Shown piece by piece: positions 52,163 through 60,429 of a stretch of DNA of 64,000 nucleotides. The position numbers and the translations under genes were made by a program. How positions within the stretch are numbered: the first letter of the stretch is position 1; each line of letters starts with the position of its first letter. The DNA comes from an uncultured Mycoplasmatota bacterium. GTDB taxonomy: Bacteria > Bacillota_I > Bacilli_A > RF39 > UBA660. Under the pieces are notes generated by a model. It was given only the letters and a program-made list of their open reading frames with translations, ran no database searches and was not told the DNA's origin. The DNA lies in the NCBI GenBank assembly GCA_937944975.1, contig CALEBF010000011.1, forward strand, positions 1 to 64,000, written 5' to 3'.

Positions 52163-53878
52163 ATGACGGGACAAAAAGGTGGACATAAAGATCGCATTAA
52201 AACGTGGAAGATCATCTATAATCAAAGAAGACAAGAAAAATTGTTATTGCAAGATGCGATGATGCGCCAAAAAAGAGAAGAGAAACAGAAACAAAAAAGA
52301 TTAGAATTACAATATCGATTGACTTGGAAAGAGAGAACTATGTCATTTTTTCATACTTTGTTCGGCTTGTTTTTAGGCCTTTTTACTCCACGTCAAGTAA
52401 CGAGAGAAAAGCAAATTGTCTTGGAAGTAAAACCGGGTAAAAACATGGTAGTGACAGAGGCGGATGGAATTAAACTAGAGGCGTTTCAAAAAGAAGTTCT
52501 CTATATTGAAAGAAAGATGAATGGGATTGCAACATCAGGTGAAAAATATACGAAAGAGCGTCTTATGGAATTAAAAAATAATATTGCCAAAAAGAAACTG
52601 ACATTAGCAGGAATTTCAGTAGAATATCAGAATACTAAGAAAAAATATGGAAATCAGAAGATCGATACGGAAGATGTTGCAGATTTATTACCTGCGATGA
52701 AAGCAAGTTCGCTTCAAGTTGGAGAACCGATTCGATTAGAAGAGTCTATAAAAAAAGCAGAGAAAGCTTTGCTTGCGGCTGAAACTGTAGTTCTTGCGCA
52801 AGAAACAGTATTGAAAGAAGAGGCAAAGCAACAAGAAATTACTAAAACAGAACGTCATAGAAGTCGAGTTGCAGGAGTAGTAGAACCTGTAGAAGTGATC
52901 AATTATATCAAACAAGCTACAAAAGATATTAAGAAAAAAGCAAGTCTGATCGAAAAATTAGAAAATCAATTAAAAAGCGAGAAAGATCCGTTTGTATTTC
53001 AAGAGATAAAGAGAAAGTTAAGAAATGTACGCGATGAAGTTTTTCAGATGAAATTATTATATAATGAAATGGATCGACAGTATGGTTTTTATCATTTTGA
53101 TAGCAATTCGAAAGCCTATGAATTAGATCAGTTTCAACTTTTAACGAGTGGTTTAGTTTTCGATGGAATGTTAGAGGAAATCGACGATACATTACATTTT
53201 CAGTATAGGGAAACAGAGGAACATCATAAAAAAGAAGAAGAGAAAAAGAAGGAGGAAGAACGAGAAAAATTAGCGAAAGAAAAGGGAAGCTTTTTATTAG
53301 AATTAGATGAAGCAGATCAATTGGTTACCGATCAAATTCAAAAACAAAAGAAACAGATTACAAAACTGAGAAAAGAATTAAGTGCAATTACAGTTCCGAA
53401 GAAACGAAAAATATTTCATCTTGGATTTATCGGAAGAGCAGTTTCTAATATCGCACAGATGATTGCAGGAGTTTTTTCTTTCTCATTCTTTAAGAATAAA
53501 GCTGTCGGTCTTTTGACAGGAGCGTTTTTTATCAATAATGGAATTCGTGGATTAAAAAAAGCGATGAGGCCAGAACGTCATATCGATTATTATGACATGT
53601 CGAAAATTAAGCATATGATCAAAGAGCAAAATGATTGTATATATTATGCAGGAGAGTTATTAGAAGACTCTAAAAGTCAATTATCACAAATAAAACACGA
53701 GTTAGTAGAGGAATTTCAATCTTTAAGGAATACGATAGAGTATAAAGATATGATGAGCCAGGTATTAGAGATGGAACAGCAATTGGATCATCAAAAATCA
53801 ATATTGGAAAGAGAACAGAGAAAACTAAATCGAGAGACACATAAGGTAAAGAAATTAGAACGAGAAACAAAAGTATAG
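52163..53878 (+). CDS. Large coiled-coil protein with a central hydrophobic segment, unknown function
   Basis: 571 residues from the ATG at 52163. A basic N-terminus precedes a short hydrophobic stretch (SFFHTLFGLFLGLF). Long charged helices follow, including a Lys/Glu run (EEEKKKEEEREKLAKEKG) and a second hydrophobic patch (NIAQMIAGVFSFSFFKNKAVGLLTGAFF is split across it). The C-terminal helices are strongly heptad-like (EMEQQLDHQKSILEREQ). No family recognised. It heads a run of closely spaced genes and may be membrane-attached or a scaffold (inference). Confidence 0.65.
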   Translation: MTGQKGGHKDRIKTWKIIYNQRRQEKLLLQDAMMRQKREEKQKQKRLELQYRLTWKERTMSFFHTLFGLFLGLFTPRQVTREKQIVLEVKPGKNMVVTEADGIKLEAFQKEVLYIERKMNGIATSGEKYTKERLMELKNNIAKKKLTLAGISVEYQNTKKKYGNQKIDTEDVADLLPAMKASSLQVGEPIRLEESIKKAEKALLAAETVVLAQETVLKEEAKQQEITKTERHRSRVAGVVEPVEVINYIKQATKDIKKKASLIEKLENQLKSEKDPFVFQEIKRKLRNVRDEVFQMKLLYNEMDRQYGFYHFDSNSKAYELDQFQLLTSGLVFDGMLEEIDDTLHFQYRETEEHHKKEEEKKKEEEREKLAKEKGSFLLELDEADQLVTDQIQKQKKQITKLRKELSAITVPKKRKIFHLGFIGRAVSNIAQMIAGVFSFSFFKNKAVGLLTGAFFINNGIRGLKKAMRPERHIDYYDMSKIKHMIKEQNDCIYYAGELLEDSKSQLSQIKHELVEEFQSLRNTIEYKDMMSQVLEMEQQLDHQKSILEREQRKLNRETHKVKKLERETKV

Positions 53879-53894
53879 AATGGAAGTAGGTTGT

Positions 53895-54533
53895 ATGTTG
53901 GAAAAATATAAAAAGTATATCGATGAGGATCATTCATTTGATAAGATGACAATGCTTTGTATTTTTGCCATAATCGTTGTAATAACAGGAATGTTTGGTT
54001 TTTTATACGAATTTATTTTTTACTATTTTAATAGTGGGATGACAGAGTTTTATTGGCGAGGTGGAAATTTCTTACCATGGATTAACATCTATGCGATTGG
54101 AGCCATAGCTGTCTATTTTCTCACTTATAAAAAAAGACAACATCCGCTATATGTCTTTCTTGTTAGTATGATTGTAACAGGAATTATAGAGTATATTGGT
54201 GGATGGTTATTATACGAATTTGGAAATGGACTAAGATGTTGGGATTATAGCTCTGAAATTTTAAATTTTGGTAATATCAATGGATTCGTATGTTTACGTA
54301 GTGTTCTTTCCTTTGGAATTTTTAGTTTATTATTGATCTATTTGATTGTTCCAATTTGTTTTTGGATTGCAAAAAGAGTAGATAAGAAGAAATTCATTAT
54401 TTTTAGTTGTGTTTTGTGCTCTATTTTCTTATTCGATGAGCTTTATAATCTATTATTTGCAAGAATTCTTTCTTTGCCGAGAGCTTCGGATATTTATAAA
54501 GAACTTGGCTTTCATTACATTTATTTTAATTAG
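53895..54533 (+). CDS. CmpB/DUF1113-like membrane protein (putative ABC transporter type IV)
   Basis: 212 residues from the ATG at 53895 (GGAAGTAGG upstream); the ATG at 53880 has no site. Five to six membrane segments. The family pattern is present: a G-NFLPWINIYAIGA motif, GIIEYIGGWLLYEFG, CWDYS and FGNINGFVCLRSVLSFG. Function unknown despite the family name. It starts 16 bases after the coiled-coil gene. Confidence 0.8.
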   Translation: MLEKYKKYIDEDHSFDKMTMLCIFAIIVVITGMFGFLYEFIFYYFNSGMTEFYWRGGNFLPWINIYAIGAIAVYFLTYKKRQHPLYVFLVSMIVTGIIEYIGGWLLYEFGNGLRCWDYSSEILNFGNINGFVCLRSVLSFGIFSLLLIYLIVPICFWIAKRVDKKKFIIFSCVLCSIFLFDELYNLLFARILSLPRASDIYKELGFHYIYFN

Positions 54534-54553
54534 TGTGAGATGGAGGTTTATCA

Positions 54554-55213
54554 TTGAAACTAGAAGAATTACATAAAGAATATGATAAGTTACAACAGAA
54601 ATATGGAGCGAAAGAATTAGATTCTATTTACTATGGTGGTTGTACTGATCATCCTGATATTTGTTTTGTCTTTATGAATCCGACGGGAAGAAATATCGCT
54701 TCCTCTAAGGACTGGAAGGGATTAAAATCACCGTGGATAGGAACGAAAAATATATGGGATTTATTTTATCGAATCGGTTTATTGGATCAAGATATCTATA
54801 CTAAGATTAGAGCTATTAAAGGAAGCGAATGGACAGAGAAATTCGCTTCTGAAGTATATGAGAATGTAAAAAAGCATCGATACTTTATTACAAATCTTGG
54901 AAAGTGTACCCAATTAGATGCGAGGCCATTGCCTGATTGTGTATATAAGAAATATTTAAACTTATTAGAAACTGAGATCGAATTGATTCAACCTAAAGTG
55001 GTTATTTTATTTGGAAATCAAGTAAGTTCGATTGTTCTAGGTGAGAAGATATCGGTTTCTCAGTGTCGATGTAAATTATTTCAGAAGTGTATCAATGGAA
55101 AAGAATACGATTGTTATTCCGTATTTTATCCGGTTGGTAATGGAAGGTTTCATATTGATAAAGCGATCGATGATATTTCTTATATTATTCGTACTTTAAA
55201 AGATAAAGAGTAA
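54554..55213 (+). CDS. Uracil-DNA glycosylase superfamily protein
   Basis: 219 residues from a TTG at 54554 with GGAGGT 6 bases upstream. The segment ICFVFMNPTGRN occupies the place of the UDG water-activating motif, VVILFGNQVSS matches the central strand, and FYPVGNGRFHIDKA matches the His-containing DNA-intercalation motif region. A Cys cluster typical of iron-sulfur UDGs is not evident. It could be a repair glycosylase or a divergent member with another role. 10 bases before the ITPase-like gene. Confidence 0.75.
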   Translation: MKLEELHKEYDKLQQKYGAKELDSIYYGGCTDHPDICFVFMNPTGRNIASSKDWKGLKSPWIGTKNIWDLFYRIGLLDQDIYTKIRAIKGSEWTEKFASEVYENVKKHRYFITNLGKCTQLDARPLPDCVYKKYLNLLETEIELIQPKVVILFGNQVSSIVLGEKISVSQCRCKLFQKCINGKEYDCYSVFYPVGNGRFHIDKAIDDISYIIRTLKDKE

Positions 55214-55223
55214 GGAGAATGTT

Positions 55224-55826
55224 ATGAAGAAGTTATTATTTGCTACAGGAAATCAAAGTAAAGCGAAAAGATTTTCAAAAGGTTTGTTAGAAAAAGGAAT
55301 AGAGGTATTGTCTTTAAAAGATCTAGGAATTCGTTTAGATATTAAAGAAGATGGTACAGATGCGATAGAGAATGCACTAATTAAAGCGAGAGCTTGTTAT
55401 GAAAAGGAACATATGCCTGTGATAGGAATGGATGATACTTTATATATGGAAGGTGTTCCTAGCGATAAACAACCAGGATTATATGTAAGAAGAGTAAATG
55501 GAAAAACTTTAAGTGACGAGGAAATGTTAGATTATTATACTCAATTGGTAAAAGAGTATGGGATCGATGGAAAAGTGAATTGCAAATGGATTTATGGACT
55601 TGCATTGATCAATGAAAAAGGTGAAGAGAGTACATATACTTGGGATAAGGATAATTTTTATATGGTAGATACAAAATCTCTTAAAATGAATCCTGGATAT
55701 CCATTAAATTCTATTTCTAAATATAAGAAAATAGATAAGTACTTTACCGATGTTACAGAGGAAGATATGGATCTTATAAAGATAAATGAAGATGATGTCG
55801 TAGATTTTATTGCTAGTCATATGTAG
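55224..55826 (+). CDS. HAM1/RdgB-like nucleoside-triphosphate pyrophosphatase
   Basis: 200 residues. The start KLLFATGNQSKAKRFSKGLL is the substrate/metal loop, and the second family motif reads IGMDDTLYMEGVP...PGLYVRRV. Canonical members hydrolyse dITP and XTP; the usual DSG is DDT here and the C-terminal part diverges (SLKMNPGYPLNSIS), so another substrate is possible. AAGGAG precedes the ATG. It and the UDG-like gene lead into the polyamine-type cluster. Confidence 0.8.
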   Translation: MKKLLFATGNQSKAKRFSKGLLEKGIEVLSLKDLGIRLDIKEDGTDAIENALIKARACYEKEHMPVIGMDDTLYMEGVPSDKQPGLYVRRVNGKTLSDEEMLDYYTQLVKEYGIDGKVNCKWIYGLALINEKGEESTYTWDKDNFYMVDTKSLKMNPGYPLNSISKYKKIDKYFTDVTEEDMDLIKINEDDVVDFIASHM

Positions 55827-55864
55827 ATTCTATCGAATAAAAAATGTGGAAATGAGGTGTCATT

Positions 55865-57012
55865 ATGAATTATGATATAAATGAGTATATTGAGAAGGCA
55901 AAAGGAATGCCAAACACGAGCGATGGAGGTAGTGCAGCATATCATTTTGACGATGTTGTATTAGTCAAGTATGAGACGTTAACCAAATATGGGTCGCACG
56001 GGAAAAAGAGGAAATGATAGCAGAAGAAGCAAATAAGAAGAGAAATAAAGGTGTAAGAACGCCTGCTCATTTGGCGATCAAACGTGTAGAAAAAGGAGAG
56101 AATAATATCTGTTGGGTATTACAGGAAAGAGCTCCTGGTGTTAGTTTTGCTAATTATAGTAGCAGGAACAATGAAACTAAAGTACAATTAGAAAGACAAT
56201 CAAGATTATTACAAGCACCAGATTCACATTACGAACAATGTGTAAGAGATATATGTGAACTGTTTCACATGGGACTTGAATTAAAAGATAAAAATATTTA
56301 TTATGATGAAGATAGAGAAAAAGGTGGATTTACATTTATTGATTTATTGTTTCCGGATGCAAGGCCATTAGATTCGAATTCTATTACCGATGTATATGAG
56401 TTATGTAGAAATCTTTTTGGGATTAGTAATATGACTATGATTCCACCGTATCATCGTCAGGCAACACAGGAAGAAAAGGACAAGTCGAAAGAAATGACAT
56501 GGACTATGAAAGGGAGAATGTTTCAAGCGGTGGAAAAAGTTCTGCCTGATTTTGAACAACATAGAAGATGGATTTTAAGAGGTTGTGAACAGGGAGAATT
56601 AGAATGTTTTGCGCGACATGGTATCATAGTGGGAGATTTAAATTTAACGGATGAAGAATATCAGCAATTTGACGCTATGGTGGGATGGATTGTCGATGAT
56701 TCTATCGAACGTATCACATCTGGTGCAAATAAGTTTTGGCAGATTGGAGCGAATGAAATTCGCACTCGTTTACAAGAAACCTGTATGAATGACGCTTGGA
56801 AATGTCATCGGGAAAATGACCTTTTACCGATTGATTATGAGGATGACTATGAATATGACAGTGCAGTGAAACAAAAGTTGGAGGCACTTGTCAATGAAAA
56901 ATTTGAACAAAAACTAGAAGAGCAGGCGAAGTTAAGTAACAATTCTAATATATTACAAGCAGCCAATGATTTAGCAGCCCAAAGAGAAATGTACCGAAAA
57001 AGAGGATGGTAG
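55865..57012 (+). pseudogene. Kinase-like protein with one frameshift near the 5' end
   Basis: A start at 55865 (GAGGTGTC upstream) gives 47 residues ending KKRK-stop. Shifting one base near 55990-56005 continues smoothly into REKEEMIAEEANKKRNKG and on to 57012, about 382 residues in all. The features suggest a protein-kinase/aminoglycoside-phosphotransferase-like fold: Gly-rich start (SDGGSAAYHF), VVLVKYE lysine, hinge WVLQERAPG, LKDKNIYYD in place of the catalytic loop (Glu-Leu-Lys where Asp is expected) and FTFIDLLFPDARPL as the metal-binding segment. Possibly a divergent kinase. The shift may be a sequencing error, because the remaining frame is intact. Its partners lie downstream. Confidence 0.65.
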
Positions 57013-57042
57013 TATTATTTTTATTTAGAAAAGAGAGCGTTT

Positions 57043-58278
57043 ATGAAATTAGTATCTATACCAAATTATGAAGAGTATCGAGTGGATGCGATTTTTGATT
57101 GTTATAAATGGGATCCTCAATTTTTAGATCATAATACACTTGCAAAATATGCTCTTGTCATAACGGAGAAAGAATCTAAAGAACTAGCAGAGTTGACTGA
57201 GATGTTGGATTCGGAGACGAGATGTGCAGAGGAGTTTTTAAATCGACATTTAGATTTTGCAAAACGATTAGAAATTCCTAAGAAGATTTCATGTGAATTG
57301 AAGCGAATGAAAGAGTACGATCCAAAGAGGCATATTCGATTAATGCGTTATGATTTTCATCCTACGATTGATGAAAAATGGGTTATTAGCGAAGTGAATA
57401 GTGATGTTCCAGGAGGCTTTGCAGAAGCTTCGTTATTACCTAAATTAGCAATTCGATATCTATCTAAATCTCGGAAAAGTTATGCTAGTATCGACTTTGG
57501 AGACATTTTAGCAAAAACGATTGCGAAAAAAATAAAACGTAATGGCACGATCATGTTTGTACATTGTACGTCTTATAGTGATGATCGTCAGGTGATGCAG
57601 TATATTGGAGATAAAATGGAATCGCTTGGCTTTCATTCGCTTTATGGTGCAGCAGATCACGTGCGATTCGAAAATAGAGAAGCTATGAGTATTTTAGATG
57701 GAAATCAAGGTAAGATCGATTGTATCGTACGTTTTACTCCTTTAGAGTGGTTGAAAGAAATCAAACCAAAAACATGGGTAGGTTATTTTGATACGACTAC
57801 GCCTTCTTGTAATCATCCAATTGCAATATTCGCTCAAACAAAACGATTTCCACTTATATGGGATCTATTAGAACAACACGGAATTTCATTAGAAACATGG
57901 AGAAAATTACTTCCAGATACGATCGAAGTGAAAAATGTAAAAAGAAAAGATGGATATATATATAAGCCTGCTTGGGGTAGAGTAGGAGAAAAAATTTCTA
58001 TTCCAGAAGCTTGTAGTGAAGGTGAATATCAAACAATTTTAAAAGATGTTCGTAGACATCCAAAACGATATCTTGCACAGAAAAAATTCCTAAGTAAGCC
58101 TTTGAAGAGTCCAGATGGAAAACTTTTTCACGTCTGTTTAGGTTCATATAGTGTAGATGGAAACCATGCCGGATTTTACGCTAGAATCAGTGAGAAAAAT
58201 AGAATTGATTCCGATGCTGCCGATATACCAGTTTTGATTGAAAGGAATAAAAAAGATGACAGGAAAAGAAGTCTATAA
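57043..58278 (+). CDS. Glutathionylspermidine synthase-like ATP-grasp ligase
   Basis: 411 residues of the GSP_synth ATP-grasp family. Landmarks: ISEVNSDVPGGFAEAS (metal/substrate loop), MFVHCTSYSDDRQ, VGYFDTTTPSCN, the nucleotide-lysine segment YIYKPAWGRVGEKI and a C-terminal strand pair with FHVCLGSY. The family joins a carboxylate to an amine, classically glutathione to spermidine; here the amide partners are unknown. No amidase domain is fused. The gene lies between the kinase-like gene and a protein of unknown function, and overlaps the latter by 23 bases. Confidence 0.85.
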   Translation: MKLVSIPNYEEYRVDAIFDCYKWDPQFLDHNTLAKYALVITEKESKELAELTEMLDSETRCAEEFLNRHLDFAKRLEIPKKISCELKRMKEYDPKRHIRLMRYDFHPTIDEKWVISEVNSDVPGGFAEASLLPKLAIRYLSKSRKSYASIDFGDILAKTIAKKIKRNGTIMFVHCTSYSDDRQVMQYIGDKMESLGFHSLYGAADHVRFENREAMSILDGNQGKIDCIVRFTPLEWLKEIKPKTWVGYFDTTTPSCNHPIAIFAQTKRFPLIWDLLEQHGISLETWRKLLPDTIEVKNVKRKDGYIYKPAWGRVGEKISIPEACSEGEYQTILKDVRRHPKRYLAQKKFLSKPLKSPDGKLFHVCLGSYSVDGNHAGFYARISEKNRIDSDAADIPVLIERNKKDDRKRSL

Positions 58279-58906
58279 AAAGTGGGCACCTACTGGAAAG
58301 AGATGGGTAGATTGGGTGAGACCTGTTCCATTTATTGGAATCGATAACCCATATCAAGTTCACGAATTTATCGATGATAGTATTCCAAAGATATTTTATA
58401 TAAATAATTTAAGCAAAGATACTGCAATTATCATAGATATCGAAGGAGTAGATAGCATCAAAGAAGGAATCGCACTTGCTCATCTTGGATACCGTCCAAT
58501 TCCGATATTTAATGGGACTAATCCATCTATAGGTGTTTCTTCTACTACGAATAATGCTATGATAGAGCCATTATTAGTATGGGGTGCTTTAGAGTTAGAA
58601 AAGATAGGATTAGAAGAAGATGCACCACCTGTATTTCTTTTAGATCGAAATCGTTTGAATCGATATAAAATAGATCCATCTATCTTTGATAATAGCTGGG
58701 ATATTTATCCACAAGATATTCCTTCGCCAGATTATTTTTTACAAAATGGTATTACGAAGATCGTGGTGAGAGGAAATCAATTATCAAGAGATTTGAAGAA
58801 AGTGCTATATCCATATCAAAAAAAGAATATCAAAATTTTATTTACGAATGGATATGAAGAAGCAAGAGAAATTAAAATAAAGAAGATCAAAGAAAAAGAG
58901 TTGTGA
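58256..58906 (+). CDS. Unknown partner protein of the ATP-grasp ligase
   Basis: 216 residues from the ATG at 58256 (GAAAGGAAT upstream, inside the previous gene). No membrane segment. It contains AIIIDIEGVDSIKEGIALAH and LGYRPIPIFNGTNPSIG, which look like conserved core segments; similar proteins seem to accompany this type of ATP-grasp gene in other Firmicutes (from memory, unverified). The C-terminus is a Lys-rich helix. Overlap with its neighbour implies tight co-production. Confidence 0.65.
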   Translation: MTGKEVYKKWAPTGKRWVDWVRPVPFIGIDNPYQVHEFIDDSIPKIFYINNLSKDTAIIIDIEGVDSIKEGIALAHLGYRPIPIFNGTNPSIGVSSTTNNAMIEPLLVWGALELEKIGLEEDAPPVFLLDRNRLNRYKIDPSIFDNSWDIYPQDIPSPDYFLQNGITKIVVRGNQLSRDLKKVLYPYQKKNIKILFTNGYEEAREIKIKKIKEKEL

Positions 58907-58922
58907 TCGGGGAAGTGATGCA

Positions 58923-60404
58923 ATGATAAAATATAGTGGGAAAATTGTACAATTTGGTTTTGGTGCGGTAGGAAAAAGTTTTTTTGAAAAAGTATCTCAT
59001 GAAATTCAATTTGATGAAAATAACTATATCGTGATTACGAGAAACCAATTTGAATTTGAACCTTATATGAATCTGGGTGGAATTTCCACCAACTTTTTTG
59101 TTTGTGATATTAACAAAGATAATTTTAAAGAAGTTTTTAGTACATTTTTGAATCAGGGAGATATTCTTATCGATTTTGCTGATACTGTTGGAACGAGAGA
59201 TCTATGTCAATGGTGTAGTGAAAATAATATTATGTATCTGAATACGGGAGAAGCGGATTGGCCTGAAAATTGGTATAGTATTTTTAACGAGAATCTTTTA
59301 AAGAAAGAGCTTAGAAAAAAATATGAGAACGATCCGCGATACAATCAGTATCCTATCGTATTACAACATGGAAATAACCCCGGTTTGGTTTCGCATTTTG
59401 TACAAGCAGGAATCGAATATATCGTTCATACGCAGTATAAAAAAGACAAACATTTGAAACAGTTATTGAAAGAGAATAAGTTGAATGAAATTGCAAGAAT
59501 TTTAAAAATTCGTATGATACATGTAAACGATATCGATTTACAAAAGGTGAAAGAAGAATATAATGAAAACAAGTTAGTCAGCACTTGGTGTTGTGATTCT
59601 TTCTTCTTTGAATTACTAAGCGAAGCAACTCAGAATATTGGAACACATGAACGGTTAAAAGAAAAAGACCAATATCGAATGTTAGATTTAGAAAGAGGTT
59701 TTTTAGAATATACAAAACTCGCTTGTGATATGAAATGTCGTACGTATTATCCAAATGGTACTTTTGAAGGATATTTAGTACCACACGAAGAGACAATTAC
59801 GATAGCAGATCATCTTTCTATTGTAGAAGATGGTAAAACAGTATATCGTCCTTCTGTGATGTTTGTCTACTCTCCTTGTGATCTAGCAAAAGAATATTTA
59901 GAGAAGTCAAAGGTGAATAATTATCCTAATCCAGATCCGGATAAACCTCAAGATGTTGAAAATGAACTAGGAAATAGTATTGTGAGAGGACATATTTATC
60001 CAAAGGATTCAGAAATTGTTTATCATGAAAAAATAGAAGAAGGTACTGAGTATGTTGGTGTTTTACTAATAGGGAACCACTTTGACCCTGTATGGATAGG
60101 GAACCGTATTGAATTATCTTATTTGTATCGCCATAAAAAAGATTCTTATTGGCAGACACCAACGATTACACCAGTTGCGATGTCAGCACTTGCTGCACTT
60201 TGTTGGATGTTGAAACATCAGCATCAAGGTGGAATTTACTTTCCGGATGATATTTTAGATTATCACTATATTTTAAAGATCGCTGAGAAATATATATCAA
60301 AGACAATTTATAAAACATTCGACAAGAAATTGCTTGCAGACAAACTAGAAATTGATTTTTCAGATATACAATCGAAAGATTTTTTCGCAAAAGAAAAAGA
60401 ATAA
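58923..60404 (+). CDS. Homospermidine synthase-like oxidoreductase
   Basis: 493 residues. An N-terminal Rossmann NAD+ site (KIVQFGFGAVGKSFFEKV) is followed by family segments: TVGTRDLCQWCSENN, LNTGEADWPENWYS, QHGNNPGLVSHFVQAG, GTFEGYLVPHEETITIA and HFDPVWIGNRIELSYL. Bacterial homospermidine synthase uses NAD+ to transfer an aminobutyl group from putrescine or spermidine to putrescine. Length and motif order fit. The product here may differ, because the gene is the last of an ATP-grasp and kinase-like cluster. Starts 16 bases after the preceding gene, and a terminator follows. Confidence 0.88.
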   Translation: MIKYSGKIVQFGFGAVGKSFFEKVSHEIQFDENNYIVITRNQFEFEPYMNLGGISTNFFVCDINKDNFKEVFSTFLNQGDILIDFADTVGTRDLCQWCSENNIMYLNTGEADWPENWYSIFNENLLKKELRKKYENDPRYNQYPIVLQHGNNPGLVSHFVQAGIEYIVHTQYKKDKHLKQLLKENKLNEIARILKIRMIHVNDIDLQKVKEEYNENKLVSTWCCDSFFFELLSEATQNIGTHERLKEKDQYRMLDLERGFLEYTKLACDMKCRTYYPNGTFEGYLVPHEETITIADHLSIVEDGKTVYRPSVMFVYSPCDLAKEYLEKSKVNNYPNPDPDKPQDVENELGNSIVRGHIYPKDSEIVYHEKIEEGTEYVGVLLIGNHFDPVWIGNRIELSYLYRHKKDSYWQTPTITPVAMSALAALCWMLKHQHQGGIYFPDDILDYHYILKIAEKYISKTIYKTFDKKLLADKLEIDFSDIQSKDFFAKEKE

Positions 60405-60429
60405 TCCAAAACTGGAATTATTCTTTTTT
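60399..60429. terminator. Terminator between the homospermidine-synthase-like gene and the DUF2207 gene
   Basis: Arms AGAATAATCC / GGAATTATTCT (one bulged base), loop about AAAACT, T run on the plus side and an A run on the other, so it may serve both convergent genes. Confidence 0.8.
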
